Numbered from the stretch's first letter, positions 22,999-36,480 are shown. The stretch is DNA of 40,733 nucleotides from Byssochlamys sp. IMV 00236 (GCA_001931875.2 MSJH02000157.1:1-40733); one strand, 5' to 3'. Notes: a model not told the origin generated them from the sequence alone. Made by a program: numbers and translations.

Positions 22999-25900
22999 TT
23001 AATTATGTAAAAGAGTCCAAAAATCGGGTATCATCACAAAGTAAAGATCAATAGCTGATCGAAATCGACGTCGATACATTTTTGGGGATATAATAGTTGG
23101 ATCCCTTTTGACACCACCCAACATACCTGATTCTTTTACCCAGCTCTCAAGTTTCTTATCCCAGGTATACGTTCGAAAAAAGTCTATATAGAGAGAGAGT
23201 TATGGTATATGAAGGCTTAGCAAGGAACATATATATCATTACCAACTATGCCAACTACAATCTCATTTTTCTCGTCATCAAATCCAACCAACAGTGAATA
23301 ATCCATCACATCAATTTGAACCAGGAATTGTGTATCATTATATAATGAATCACTTAGGTTATTCTTGGTATCTACCCTCATATAAAGTGGTGTTTTGCTA
23401 ATCACTAAAAGAAACCCCCATCAGTCGAATACACAATCAGTTGAATTCATACTTACTCTCTACCAAGTTTTCATCCAAGAAGACTTCAATATCCTTTCCT
23501 GTCTTTGCTGCATATCTATTCCTTAAAGACCCCTTTAGATCATATGCCTATACAACCATTAGTCCCATTACAGATAAGTAGGGCGTTGAACCAACCATTT
23601 TGACAGTATGCTCATAAAATAAATTCTCCATAACAAGGATATCCATCTTCATAGATTTACCGCTTACATTGTTATAAAAACCAATGCGATATAAACCAAA
23701 TATTTTACATAAAACTGTTGGTATCTATTATAAGTGTGAGTAAATTGTTGGAGGAATCTGTAAGGTTTCATATTTACTCCTTTATCAAACACCTCATTAA
23801 ACATGTACATAAAATACTTGTTGGCTGATCCGACAAATGCATCCATTTCAAACTTGGATATTTGCTTGATTAAAAACCTTTCATCTATAAGGGAAATTAA
23901 CATAAGCAACAGAATACATGAGTGTATACTATCAACCTTTTGTCTTTAGGAAGGTTGATCCCGATTTGCCTCCTGCTGTATTCCAGACATTACATCGGGC
24001 AAGCGATGATATAAATGTTTCTCCACATCCACACATTTTTCTAAACATATCAAATTGCTCCGCATAGTATATTTTACATGTAAAACTTGTTGATCCTCCC
24101 TTAAAAGCTAAAGATATGTTAATACAAACCATCAACAATTAAAAACAACGCATATTACAGAATCTCCATGGCCTTTCAGCTTCACCGGTTTCAGGAAACA
24201 TATCTGAATAAAATAGCTTGTCATCTGTCGGTGCATCAGATACGACACTGGATATAGACGCACTCTCCTGTCGATTATTTACTACTTTGGACATTCGTAA
24301 TGCCTGTCTCTTTTCTAATTTCTCTCGATAAAAAGTACTTGCAAGCATGTATGATATGATACTACTTGGTTCGTCTTCTCTTACGAGAATGTTAGAATCG
24401 GCAAAGATATGTTCCGTAGGGGAGCTAATCATTCACGTGAGCACAATCACACACACACACAACAACAACGTTTATACTTACAATGGATACTCTAACGGGA
24501 GTAAATTGCTTATACTCTTTTCAGCAAGTACATACGTAATAGCTTTCATGATTGAATTTTTTCCGCTACCATTGGTGGACCAGTCAAGATCAGTAGGCGT
24601 GACTCCATGATCTACAAAGAGTTAACAATTAAACATCATCTGCACTTAATCATACCTAAATCGAGAAGCACAGCAGTCTTTGATTGATTGTCCTTTTTAT
24701 CTCCTGCATATAGACCAGTCTCGACACTTAGGAAGGGTAAAGTATTATTTGACATCTGTAACTGATGCTCCTTATTGAACTGCTGAAGTTCTAGAATACT
24801 TGGTACTGTGTCTCTTCCTAAACATTCATCATATTCATCCATGTGTACCAGCGAGAATGTTGTATGTTGAAATGGTAAGCGCTCATCTGAATTATAGTCA
24901 TATTCTTCTTCGTCATCATCGTCGTCATCATCTGATACTCCAAACTTGCCTTCGTCCGATGATGACAGAGAGTCATCATCATGCGCAATCTCCTTGATTT
25001 TGGTATATACCTCTAAAGACGCCTTGCTTGGTAATCTTTCTCTTAAATCTCTACCATTCGCTAGTTTTCTTCGTGATATGGGAATAGGTAAATGTGAAGG
25101 CTGGTGGTATGTTACTCTGCTTGGGGATTTTTGATGAAGCAGAGGTGTAGCAACGGGTATACGCCCTCTTATCGGCAGCTTGCTACTGCTACCCTGTTCA
25201 GTCACTGTCCTAGAGTAAGGCCTTGTAGTCTCTTGAGTCATACGTGAATGATGTTTATCATCAGGAGGAATAAACCCAAATCGGTATCCATATCTCGTCG
25301 CTGGTATGCCTTGAGACTTTCTTGAAGCGTAATATCCACGATAGGGTTTTGCTGCTTGATCTGTATGACTAGCTAATGCAGGGCCAGATGATGTCATGTA
25401 GCTGGTGCTTGTTTCATAAAATGATCGGCGATTAGCTACCTTATCGGTTGTTTCAAGTGCCTTGTGATGTGACAATGTTCGCTTATGACGTGGAGTAACT
25501 CCAGATGATGGCGAGCTCTTGGATCTACAAACGGTTGGTTCAGGTAGTAACCCCGTCAGTCGCTGATAGGCCGTTGGTGCCACATGACGAGCAAAAGCTG
25601 ACTGTATATCCTGCCTTTCACTTGGCGTATAGAGAATTGCCTCATCTTGAATCATGACAGTTGGTGTAGGTTGTGGCGAAGGTGTATGTGCGTCTTCATA
25701 GATCATGGATTTTTCTAAAAATTTCTGTCGCTGCTGCTTGTCGACTGAGGAACTAAGAGCAGTAGCCAATAGCCCGGCCTTTGATGGCGTATCCTTCATC
25801 AATTCCAATGACAATCTTCTAGCTACGCTCGGGTCCAGTGTTTCTTCAGTGGCCGATCGGCTCAATGGTACGCTCCTGCTGTTTTCTGCAGAGCTGCCTA

Positions 25901-28900
25901 GAAAGGCACTCGATGATGTATTGACATCTGCAGCATCTTGCAAAAACTTTTGATCAAATTGCTGAACCTCGTCAAGCCAAGGGAAAGATTGAGTTGGCGA
26001 TTCTCCCAAGCTAGGTTGATCCTTTAATTCTGTTTCTGGATGCTCAGTATCTTCTTGTTCTTCTAATGTAACATCCAATAGTGGCAAGTCTGCTGCCTCT
26101 ACAGCGCGCTTTGTTCGAAGGTTAAGGTTGGATACAACGGGTGTGGGTGTGCTACTGTAAAGGAGACTCTCTGCGGGAAACATCCTTCGCAAATGGCTTG
26201 TTGTCAACCTTCGAAGCTCTCGTTCAGGCCGTATAAATCGTCTAGCAAAGTCAATGTACTTGAGATCCCAAGTAACAGCATGATTTTGCAGTTCGGCTAG
26301 CACGTTATTCAACTGTAGTGTATCCGTAGGAGAACTTGTTGCATATTCTGATTGGAGTTTCTGAAGTAAACTCTTTTTGTTCTTCATTGCTTCCTGTGAC
26401 ATTTCTTGCAAGTATTCTTTACATGTTTCCACCATATTAGGCTGAACAATATCGTACGAAAATGCCTTGTTTCGCTCAATAATAGAATCGAAAAAGCGAG
26501 CAATCTTTATACGTGTTGATTCCAATGCTTCATCCTTGAGGGCCATTTGCTTTTTGGAGCTGAAGCAAGTATGAAGAGGTGGCGGGATCACCTCAACGAC
26601 CTTGACCATTGCATGTGTAAAGTTGACAGTATAGTTTTGGATGCGAAACGAGAGTGTATGGTCCCGATAAAGCCCATGTGGGCATCCCTCATCTTCTTGT
26701 TCTCCGTCTTCGTAAAGTGGAATAGAGGAGGACTGATAAAGTAGTAATTCTAAAAACTTTCCAAACGAGTATCGCTGTAGCAATTCAGACATAGGTTTCC
26801 AACCGTGCGTTATTTTGCATAGGTTGCAGTGGGTGGAAATAAAGATAGGGATCTTCTTTAGATACTCATCTTTACCAATCTCGAGTCTTTCTTCTACCAT
26901 TTGTTCATCATCTACTTCATGAAATACTTGTACTTTGATTTGAGCATTACCATGTGAGAATGTCACGTCATGAAACATGAGCGGTGATCCACATATTTTA
27001 GAAGTACAAGGTTTATATGCCTCCTTGGCAGCGTTCAGAATATACTGTCCTAAGGTGTAATCACAGGCAGGGTCATAATAATGGTATGGCTCTGCCACTA
27101 TCTTTTGACAAGGAATCGTATGGTCGTCCATGGGGTATATAGTGCGATGAACAAGTATTTCTTGATGATCCACCGGTGATAGGAAGGAACTTACATCCCG
27201 GATATATTTCTTAAAGTTGTACCAATTCTGGATATGCAAATCTTGATAGTGTCGATACTCAACGTCGTTCTCTAATTGAGCTTCATACGCCTTGAAATAA
27301 TCCATCATTTGGTTCAAATCACGAGGAATTGGTGGTGGAACAAACTTGCTGGAATCTTGTTGCTGTTCTGGAATATCTCCCTCAAATACCGTTCCAGTGA
27401 TGGTGGGCCCTAGTCTTTCTCGAATGACACCAATCAGTTTTTTCTGTGAGTCTCGTAGTTTCATCAGGATATGAGGAACAGGTAATGTGACGCCAGGAGA
27501 AATAGAGAGTACTGTATTTTGATATTGATTTAAAACTGTATTGATGGCTGTCAAGCAAATATCATCATCTTCAACAATAATTGGCTCTTGTTGATAAAAC
27601 TGCCCTTTCTTCTTTGTTGTTACTACATCCGCTGCTGCTGTACTTACAGTTATATGTGATTCAGCTACGGATAATGCAGATATGCTTTGGGAGTCGACAG
27701 GTCGAATATCCGTGAGGGATCTCTCAGCAAATGAGGCCATTTTCTTGACGACCCTCTCTTCTTCTGTCTTTTCTTCTTCTTGTTGTTGTTCTTCTTCCTC
27801 ATAATAAATACGATACCATTTCCTGAGTTCAATAAATTCCTTGCGCAGCTGTGCCTCGATAGTGAGATTATTGACCACTTGCACCATAAACTTCATGATT
27901 GTTTTAATCACCGTCAGAACCTTATGTTCGCCTCCTCGTAATATAATGGTTGCACCCCTATCTTTCGGGCACTCGTGAAAGAGTAAGAACGTTTTACGGC
28001 GACTGGGAAGGTATTCATGCATAATGGTCATTGTCTCAAAAAGCTTGCATTTCCCTTGAGTCACTGATCTCGTATTCCACAAATCATTTTTATAATTGAA
28101 TATGGCTGCATCAGCACATCGAGCAATAGCATCGAGCTTCTGTCTTTTGACCTTGTAGACGACTACGATATTAGCCTTGTTCAACAAGTCAATGACAGTA
28201 CGAGGAGCATGACTGGCAATCAGCACGATAGACGGTTTTAGACCGATGATCTGGTCTACCAGGGCATTCATATGATCACGCTCCCAAGCCAATAAACGAT
28301 CTAGTTTAAGATACTCATGTCGGTTCACTTCACCGCTGAATCCGTCTAGATCAAAATTCAAAATCAAGATGCGTGGGTTCTCAATCTTTCGGACCATATG
28401 CTTGTGCGCTACGTTCTTTGATAGAACCACACCACTCACAGAGAAGCTGTCCTTTGGTGTCCCACCAGGAACTCGTTTTATTTTGACATAATGGTTCATG
28501 TCAAATGTATCTCGGATCCTTATCTGCGGTTGTACTTCGTCAGCAATTTTGAGTAGTAATTTCATCATGATCTCTTCCCACGGACCAGGGTTCTTGATCA
28601 ATCCCTCCGTCTCAACTTCCAGAAAGTGCCGAATCATGTTGCGCATCAAATGTAAAAACGATTCATCCCACTGTTGATGCGTCTGTGTACAAGAAGCGAT
28701 CTGTGTCCTTAATTGCTCCACATCTGGAGTAGCACTACGTGGGCTGTTCGTATCCGTACAGGTAATGTTGCTAGTATCTAGCTGAGAGGAAGTGGATGCT
28801 TCCATAGTTGCCTTTGTGATGGGTATATTTCTCATAAGGCTCTTTGTCCTTACTCTACTATGTCGAATAGTCGAAGATGAATTATTAGTCGAAATGGTAA

Positions 28901-30329
28901 TCACATTATTGTTGCTTCCATTGCCTGTTCCATCCGTCAAGCTCAATCTTCTCCTCATGGCGCGTTCAGGTCTCATCAACCATGGCTGTGTTTTCCCTGT
29001 TGTCGTTGTCGTTGTGCTTGTGCTTAGAAGCGGAGTTGGAGAGCCAATGTCAAACGTTGTTGCATAATCTTCAAAAAAGATATTGTTGAAAATCCCCGAA
29101 CTTGGCCGCTCATTCGTACCCGTGTTGTTGCTACTGGCAGCAGCGCCTCCCAAGAAATTCAAAAGGTTCCTAGGACTCTTATCCCACCTTCTTGCATCTT
29201 CATCTTCTTCATAATACTCATTTTGAAGAACAGGCGTTCCTAAAGGATTTTCATTAGCCAAGTAGGAATGACGACGGAATGGCATAGGTGATGATGAAGC
29301 GAGTTGACGCGATTCTAACACGGCTAAGCTACTTTCGACAGCTAAAGAGTTCATGGTGCTTGTTCGTGATCGAGGTGTGGTCCTCAGGAAAGTAGATGTT
29401 AATAGCTTTTTGATACCAATCTCAGCATCACTAGTAGTATGATGTGAAGATGTGGATAAAGAAAAATGAAGATCCAGATTGGGACGTTGTATTTCTAAGC
29501 TATTTGTTCTTCTTTCAAATTCCTCGTCACTGTCCTGAACAGACTGCTGCAATGTTTCAGAATCACCCGAATGTGTCTCATGAATGGATATTAAATCATC
29601 TGGAAGACGATCTTCAAATTTGATATAACAGTCGTTACAGACACGTAATAAAGTATGGCTTGTGTGGATTGTGTTGTTGAGACACTTTGAACAAAATATT
29701 CTTCCTACAAATAAGGATGAGTTTCATCTTTTACAGACTTGAGAGGCTTAAAAAAAAAGCATACCACATGTACGGCAATGATGCTTTCTTCGAAACAGAT
29801 TAAAGGGCGCATTACAGTCTGTACATTCTCGACACTGTTCGTCAGGCATCCAAAAATCCTTGTTGCCACTGTCTGCCTCACCGCCTCGTAATCGATTGAG
29901 CATCCTACTGAGTGAGTTTGTGTTGGATACAGAAAAATTGGTCATTACTGATTGAGTGTCACTATCACAGGATGATGTCTTTGTTAAAGGTATTATCATC
30001 ATGGATGAGCCTTCTGGTTTGATAGTTGTTGAACTTGATTCATGAAGAGATTTGATTGATAGATTCACTTCTTTTGTTGGTGTAGGATTGATGGTTCTTA
30101 TGGTCGGATATCTTTCTTTACTGGCTATTATTAGGCTATTCTCTTGCTCTATGCTCTCTAATATCTCGGTGGGTATTGGTACGGGTTGTTGGTGTTGTGG
30201 GCCGGATACAGCAGTTTTAAACTTGGAAAATATTTTTGAGATAAGGCCTTCCTCGTCTCCTTCTGCAATGATGTTAAAACTTGTTAATGAGCCAGGATCT
30301 TCATAATCTGGCTGATGTGCCTTTTCCAT
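22999..30329 (-). CDS. FAB1: FAB1/PIKfyve phosphatidylinositol-3-phosphate 5-kinase
   Basis: Makes PI(3,5)P2 on vacuole and endosome membranes. Ten exons: 30329-29765, 29704-24656, 24611-24482, 24424-24159, 24107-23937, 23884-23778, 23724-23596, 23547-23457, 23404-23243 and 23183-22999, 2284 aa in a continuous frame. Near residues 165-225 is a FYVE finger with WMPD, RRKHHCR and the ligand cysteines, split by intron 1. The CCT/TCP1-like domain follows ([11 protein letters not shown], then [14 protein letters not shown]), next the Cys-rich region ([19 protein letters not shown], then [20 protein letters not shown]). The C-terminal PIP-kinase domain spans exons 3-10: [28 protein letters not shown] (ATP lysine), [11 protein letters not shown] (catalytic loop) and [10 protein letters not shown]. 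The stop follows FWTLLHN. All catalytic motifs are intact. Long low-complexity linkers separate the domains. Confidence 0.96.
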
Positions 30330-30653
30330 TCAACAAAATAAAAAGAGATAAAGTGGAAAATGAAAAAAGGAAGGAGACAATCAAAATGTATAGCCACTTG
30401 TACAACAGTTGAACTCTAACTCTAACTTCTTCTCTTTGTTTCTCTCTCTCTCTCTCTCTGTTATCTTTCAAGGCAATAAGCATAAGAATTCATATGTATC
30501 AATGACCCTCTTTTAAAAAGAGATAAACCTTGGCGCGCTTTAGACTATTTCTTACATGTTTTACACAAAGGGGAAAAAAAAAATAATAATAAAAAAATAT
30601 AAAGTTATTTTTCTTTTCTTTTTTTCTTTTTACTAATCTTCTTGTATTATAAA
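30330..30653. other. divergent promoter region FAB1 / MAPR gene
   Basis: 324 bases between two divergent starts. It contains a TC microsatellite at 30440-30459 (GA on the FAB1 strand), a TTGGCGCGC patch near 30530-30538 that stands out in AT-rich DNA, and T-rich runs before the plus-strand ATG. Confidence 0.5.
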
Positions 30654-31091
30654 ATGGCTACGTAGAGTTTGTAGAATAAAAGACACGTATCTAAGATTAA
30701 CCACTATTCATAGTGAACCACCAAAGACAACACCCATTACTGTCTCAGAACTTAGAAAGTATGATGGCTCTGACCCATCGCTTCCTATTTATGTAGCTAT
30801 CAAAGGCGATGTATTTGACGTTTCGAATAACACTGCATCTTATGGAAAGGGTGCTGGATATAACGTGTTTACTGGAAAAGATTCCTCCAAGGTAATAGCT
30901 ACTCTTCTTCTTTTTAAGTCCTCATTGACACGGTTTTAAATTAGGCTCTCGGAAAGTCTTCTTTAAAACCAGAAGATTGTATCGCAGACTATAGTGAACT
31001 GACTCCAAAAGAAATGGAAACATTAGATCAATGGTATGCTTTCTTTGCGAAAAGATATAATATTGTTGGAAAAGTGGTGCCTGATAACTAA
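30654..31091 (+). CDS. MAPR-family heme-binding protein (Dap1/PGRMC-like cytochrome b5 fold)
   Basis: Three exons (30654-30661, 30714-30891, 30945-31091), 110 aa. The first coding exon is only 8 nt (ATG GCT AC), joined as MATEPPKTT. The cytochrome-b5-like domain fills the rest: ITVSELRKYDGSD, IYVAIKGDVFDVSNN, YGKGAGYNVFTGKDSSKALG, then the DYSELTPKEMETLDQW helix and YNIVGKVV end. The Tyr residues expected to bind heme in the MAPR family (in YGKGAGYN) are present, and the two His of true cytochrome b5 are absent. There is no transmembrane segment, so it looks like yeast Dap1, which supports sterol-synthesis P450 enzymes. That role is inferred from the family. Confidence 0.92.
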
Positions 31092-31193
31092 AGGAAAAAG
31101 CATTTATCCAATAAAAAAAAGAGGTCTACACGCGCCCCCCTTCTCTATCCTCTGTTTCACTTTTTCTTCCTTCTTTCTTTCTTTCATTCTTTG

Positions 31194-32281
31194 ATGGCAA
31201 CCTTGAACAATTCACCCATTCAACAGCATTGGTCATACTTTATCTCTGGCTTAGAGGATGCCTCTTGCTGGCCAAAGTCGTTTATATTATTATACACGTA
31301 ATAAGTGTATCTATGTATCATACTTCACCTTTATATTAACGTGACCAACAGTTCAAAGAGCATTCAAAAGGCAATATTGACCACTTTGGCTTTGAATGGA
31401 ATATTATTCCTAGGTGGACAAATCTTTTTAGAAAGCTATTATCCTAAAACATTCCTTGGATGTTCTTATGTGGTAAAAATGATAATATGCAAAAAGAAGA
31501 TGATAGTAATATCAAACCGTATAGCATCTATTGGGCTTTCCAATGTACTTTACACTCCTCGGGTTAAACGGACGGTTCTTTAGTAAAGTAGCTGAGAAAT
31601 CATACCAGATTCAGGCTAGTCAACAGCAACAAAAGACAGCTACAAATCCTGTTCAGAATGTAGCCTCTGGTATATACACGGTTATTTTATACATCAACTG
31701 TGGTATCACTGCTGCACTCTTGTCTAAAGTGCCTTTTATCGGAATCTTTCTATCTTTTCTGATGAATTGTATCATAACATCTTATTATTGTTTTGAGTAA
31801 GCATCTAACCTTAACCTTATTTCAGCTGACTAACCTTTCTCTCTCTCTTAGGTACAAGTGGGTCTATATGGGTTGGAATATTGAACAACGGCTATCCTAT
31901 ATGGAAAAGCATTGGTCTTTCTTCTTGGGCTTTGGGTTTCCAATGACCATTTTGACCTTTTTCCTTAGCTTTCTTCGATCTGGTGCTATATTCAACCTTG
32001 TTTATCCTTTTGTAAGTTTTAAAATATGCCGCTTTTCGTATCTAATCTTTTTATAGTTCATCATCATGGCCATGTTGGCAACCCCAAGAGCAAGTACACC
32101 ATATAATCAAAAGTTAGCATCTGGTGTCAATGCTCAATCAGAATGGATATTGCCAAACAGAATTGCCATCTTTTACCCTGTAAGAAAACTTAATGATGTG
32201 GTCATTCTCATCATTCGCCTTGTCAGCGGCATCCGCGTTTCTTCCGAAAAGAAAATTGAACAATCAAAGAAAGAACAATAA
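31194..32281 (+). CDS. EI24-like ER multispanning membrane protein
   Basis: Five exons (31194-31297, 31352-31472, 31525-31796, 31852-32011, 32057-32281), 293 aa. Matches the EI24 (PIG8/EPG-4) family in layout: several hydrophobic helices, then the conserved SYYCFEYKWVYMGWNIEQRL and MEKHWSFFLGFGFPM stretch and a C-terminal cytosolic basic tail rich in Lys/Glu. In animals EI24 is an ER protein needed for basal autophagy; fungal members are little studied. The first exon starts at the first ATG after a T-rich leader. The gene lies tail to tail with the MAK5 gene, only 19 bases apart, so their 3' UTRs must overlap. Function is transferred by family only. Confidence 0.85.
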
Positions 32282-32300
32282 TAATAAAAGGATTTCTAAA

Positions 32301-34777
32301 CTATTTATTACTTTTGTTCGTCTTGCGCTTCTTCACAGTGTGCAAGTCATCTACAGCCTTTGTATTTGTTGAAGCAGGAAGCACCTTTTGATCTATAAAA
32401 TATAATATTAATCAAACTTTCTCTTTATATTTGTATATCTTTACCTTTATTCTCTATAAGTCTGTCCACTAAACCAGAGACAAGACCACCTGTCAAGAAC
32501 TTTCTAGATACACCAGCAGGTAATATAGGCTTTTGCAATAATTGGTTCAGTTGGTTCTTTAAGCCATTCACCTTGGCTTTCTCTCGTTGAAGTTCCTTGT
32601 TAGACTTTTGATGACCATTTCCTTGCATCATGTCTTCGTCGAAATCGACATCCATCTCTTGTGCCAGTTTACGCATCCAATTTTGTTCATGAGCTTGCTT
32701 TGATTCTCTATGTTGAATGGAATCAATTTGTCTTGCCAGTTCAACACGTTCCTTCATAGACCTCAAGATATTTAGGTCAACAGGGAACATGGGGTATTCT
32801 TCTCCCTTTCTCAAAGTCTGGCATAACTTTTGATACACCTTTGTTTCCTCTGGTCCACATAATAGCAATGAAACACCATCACGGTTGGCACGAGCTGTAC
32901 GACCACTTCGATGGACATAAATCTCTCCTGATCGTGGCAATTGATAGTGAATGACGTGTCCAACTAAGGGAATATCCAAACCACGAGCAGCCACATCTGA
33001 GGCAACCAAGACAGCCTTATCATTTGCCTTAAATCTATCTAAATTCTTCAAACGTTGCTTCTGCTGCATTTGAGCGTGTAAACCGAGTACTTCAATATTT
33101 AGCAATTTGAACACGGGCACCAGACGACGAATAGAGTCAATTGAATTGACAAAGATGATCGTACGACCAGGATAGCGCGTAACAAAGTAGTAGACATACA
33201 TATCTTTTTCGTTTTGAAGACATTCAATCTTGGCTTCCAACAGACGAGATGCTACCATGTTTTCAGATGTGATGTCGATCAGTGCTGGTTCTTGATCAGC
33301 AAATTCAATACGACTCAAGAGATCATCCATTGTGCCTGTCGGTTGAGGTGTGATCTTTCTCTTCTTTGTCTTGACATTAAAGCGAATGTCTTTGTTGAGT
33401 GTTGCGGTAAAGATGAACGTCTGGTGAACGCCAAGATCTTGAGGCAGCACTTTTCTCGTACCATCTTTCACCTGTTCTGGCCAATCCGTTGTACTTTGTC
33501 TCTTGGTGGAAATCGAATTCAAAATGTTGGTCAGTTCTTCAAAGTGGCCCTTTTCTAACATACGATCAGCTTCATCAAGGACAAGGAATTTGATATGCTT
33601 CAACATATCCATGTATTCTTGATTGCTTGAAAAAAGCTCCCAAAGACGACCCGGAGTGGCAACAATAATGTCAGGTTTGTTCTTTAATAATCTTTCTTGC
33701 TTCTGAACTGACATACCACCCACAATAGCCACACAACGAGTGTCAGTGAATAATGCTATATTCGAGATATGCTCCTTCACTTGAATGGCCAGTTCACGTG
33801 TAGGTGTTAGAATCAAACCAGCAAGTCCTTCTTTCTGATGGGTGGCAAGGTAATGCACAATGGGAATACCAAAGGCCAGCGTCTTACCGGAACCTGTTTC
33901 AGCTGAACCAACGATATCACGACCACTCAAGGCTAAAGGAAGTGTCTTTTCTTGAATAGGTGTAGGCGTACTGAATTTATGGTATTTCAAAGCATTTACA
34001 ATAGGCTCAGCCAATTGAAGATCGTTCCAAGCAGATACATCAACAGTTGTGTCAATATCATCTACTGTCGGTCGCTTCTTTCCTTCCGGTTTTTTCTTTT
34101 CTTCTTCTTTTTTAGGTTCTTTTTCAGTCACTTCTACTTCTTCTTCAAGTTTTTTCACTTGTGCCATCAATCTTTCCAGGTCCTTCTTTTTCTTTTCCAA
34201 TAGCTTTTGTGCCTTTGTCTTTTTTGATTGTGTTTCGCTTTCCTTCTGCTTATTGTCATCATTTGGCTTTTCTGTAGTGTCTGTTATTTCCATGTCATCT
34301 CTTTCGATCTCATCTTCGACTGTATCGATCTCTCCTTGTACGATCTTACTGTCTTTGTTACCCTTAGTATCATCCTCTGTCTTGGCAGCCAATTCTTCAT
34401 CAAATGTGTCCAAATCGTAGTATTTGCCTGTTTCCTCAATACTGAGAGGAGCAGTAGGCTCAGCCTTCTTTGTTGGTTTACGATCTGTTTTTTTGATTCT
34501 CTAAGAAAATAATAAACAAACCGTTTTCTTTATTTTTTTTTTCTCTTACTTTAAACTTGGCTACTTTTCCTGTTGTTTCGTCTCCTTCATATTCTATTTC
34601 AACATCACTAATTTCTTCCAAACAAAGAAATCCTCCTACGTCGTCTGTCAAAAAAGCGTCTGAAGTTCCTGCTGATTCTGACCAATCCCAAGAATTGATG
34701 TCTCCTGTTAGCTCTTCATATTCTATTTGAGACTTTTTCTTTTTGAGATTGTTGTTGTTCTTCTTTTTTATGGCCAT
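32301..34777 (-). CDS. MAK5: DEAD-box RNA helicase, Mak5/DDX24 type
   Basis: Three exons (34777-34550, 34500-32445, 32392-32301), 791 aa. Nucleolar ATP-dependent helicase of 60S ribosome assembly. The N-terminal extension is Lys/Glu-rich with coiled-coil character (about residues 105-195) and a basic start (AIKKKNNNNLKKKK) suited to nuclear import. Helicase motifs in order: TPIQEKTLP (Q), SAETGSGKT (I), PTRELAIQ (Ia), TPGRL (Ib), LDEADRM (II), FTATL (III, Thr for the usual Ser), then RTIIFVN, ASDVAARGLDIP (V) and HRSGRTAR (VI). A long insert between motifs II and III, with a basic KTKKRK stretch after III, is typical of DDX24/Mak5. Without the last intron the frame ends after KDIQI; splicing adds a basic tail ending KRKTNKSNK. 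Confidence 0.93.
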
Positions 34778-34888
34778 TGGATCAAAACGTTAGATCTCAA
34801 AAAATGATACAAAAAATTGAAATACAGTTTCCTTGTCAAAAAGCCACCTCTTTTTTTTTTATATTTATGCCAAAAGATATTTTTATTA

Positions 34889-36480
34889 TTACTCAGAACA
34901 AACATTATCATCAGAAGATTCCAGCAAGCTATAGAATAGAGTCAAAACATAGAGTCTTTGATTAATATCTTATAGTTACCTATATTGCTTGAGTAAGACA
35001 CATTCACCACCATTCTCCAAGTCAATATTGTATTGATAAAAGTAACCCTCGGATGTGACAACCATGACTTGTGGCGTAGTACTACATAAATAAGGTTAAT
35101 TAATGTAAAATGACATCTATAGGGATTATACCTGCTTAATGCCACTAAGCTTCTTATACCCGCACTTGGTAACTTGAGTTGAGCAAAATCTCGAGTAGGC
35201 TCCCACATCTCGGTGATAACATCGGGTAAATAAGATCCAACACTTCCAGCTAAATTACGACCCAAGTGCATAGATGAACGTCGAAGCATTTGTCTGTAAT
35301 AAAATGAATAAGCTCTCTTTTTTGATATGCCCTCTTTAGAGCAAGACTCTTACCCAACACTAGAACCTCTTCCATTCACTTCTTTCTCTTGTAATTCCTT
35401 CTCATATGATACATGATTATGAACCGCGCCGGGACTGTTTCCGTTTGCCGCTAACTTGAAGATATGAACAGTTTCTGTGTCACTAGACACACATAAAAGA
35501 GAACTGACAAGATTAAATGACATGGAATAAATTTTTGCAGGATACGATCCTCGTCTGAACTGATAAACTTTGGTTGCATCCAGTGTTGAAAAGATTCTAA
35601 TCACGGTTCCCTATTAAAGTGTTATTATGACGAAAACGGTTTGAGCCTTATACATACCTTTTCACTTGCCGTAGCAAGTAAAGTACCTTCAGAGTTCATT
35701 GACAGACAGCTGACAGGACTCTTGTGTGCTTGAACGATGTTTGTCGTTTGTGGACCAAGTGCGTCAAACAGCTCTACATCTCCAGATACATAAAGCGTGT
35801 TAGAAGATTGGCTAGTTGGAGAAAAAGGTGAAGTAGAAGAACGTGCAGGATAAGCAATAAAGCAGTTTTCACTAGAAGGTGATAAGGCACAGATGGCTAT
35901 TTGAAGTTTAATTTATTCTTTTCTCATATCAAAGGTATTCTCTTACCATTTGGATTGGGGTTGGTCTCGATGGTATGAAGTAGTTTCATGTTACTGATAT
36001 CATATAGATAGATCTGTTCTTCCAATACTACAATCAATCTCCTCCTGTTCATCTTTACAGCCAGGATAGCAGTAGGAAAAGATAATTCACAGATAGTTGT
36101 TTGCCTCTGTTATACACAAAAGTTACTATCTTTTATCACACATATATTTATATATATATATATATATATACTTTTGTATTTATAATCTGTAGTTGTCTTG
36201 GTGAGAGAGCAGGACATTCACCAGCACCTACCAAGGCAACAAGTGAAGTACAAAAAAGCATTTCTACAATACCTGTTCCTCCTGATTCTATATACATTTA
36301 TACATTCGACATTAGTATCATTACTTGCTTTTATTTGACTTTACGTTTTGAATAACATTTTCCAAAGGGATCACAATTGTATATCCTGTAGCCTCTTTCA
36401 GTTCCGACTGATATACAACTAAAGTCTTGATTGAAGTTTAAGAAAAGTATCTCATTAGTGCTTTTATCTCCAAGGTTCAT
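34889..36480 (-). CDS. ATG18: ATG18/WIPI PROPPIN, phosphoinositide-binding beta-propeller
   Basis: Eight exons (36480-36345, 36287-36172, 36106-35947, 35896-35658, 35610-35354, 35293-35132, 35081-34980, 34928-34889), 403 aa. Seven-bladed WD-like propeller. It starts [20 protein letters not shown] and contains [26 protein letters not shown] and the double-arginine lipid motif in [15 protein letters not shown], which binds PI3P and PI(3,5)P2. Function: phagophore growth in autophagy and vacuole morphology. An early TAA (34978-34976) is avoided by a 51-nt GT-AG intron; splicing gives the expected C terminus [11 protein letters not shown]. Intron 2 begins with a TA microsatellite, so its 5' splice site lies in repeat DNA. 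Confidence 0.93.
36150..36170. repeat. (TA)n microsatellite at ATG18 intron 2 donor
   Basis: About ten TA units directly follow the exon end, on the coding strand GTATATATAT..., so the donor consensus past GTAT is supplied by the repeat. Length change there could shift splicing. Confidence 0.7.

Noticed and set aside
33214..34420. plus-strand frames of 80-120 codons
   Set aside because: Antisense shadows of the MAK5 helicase, created by its Lys/Glu-rich codons.
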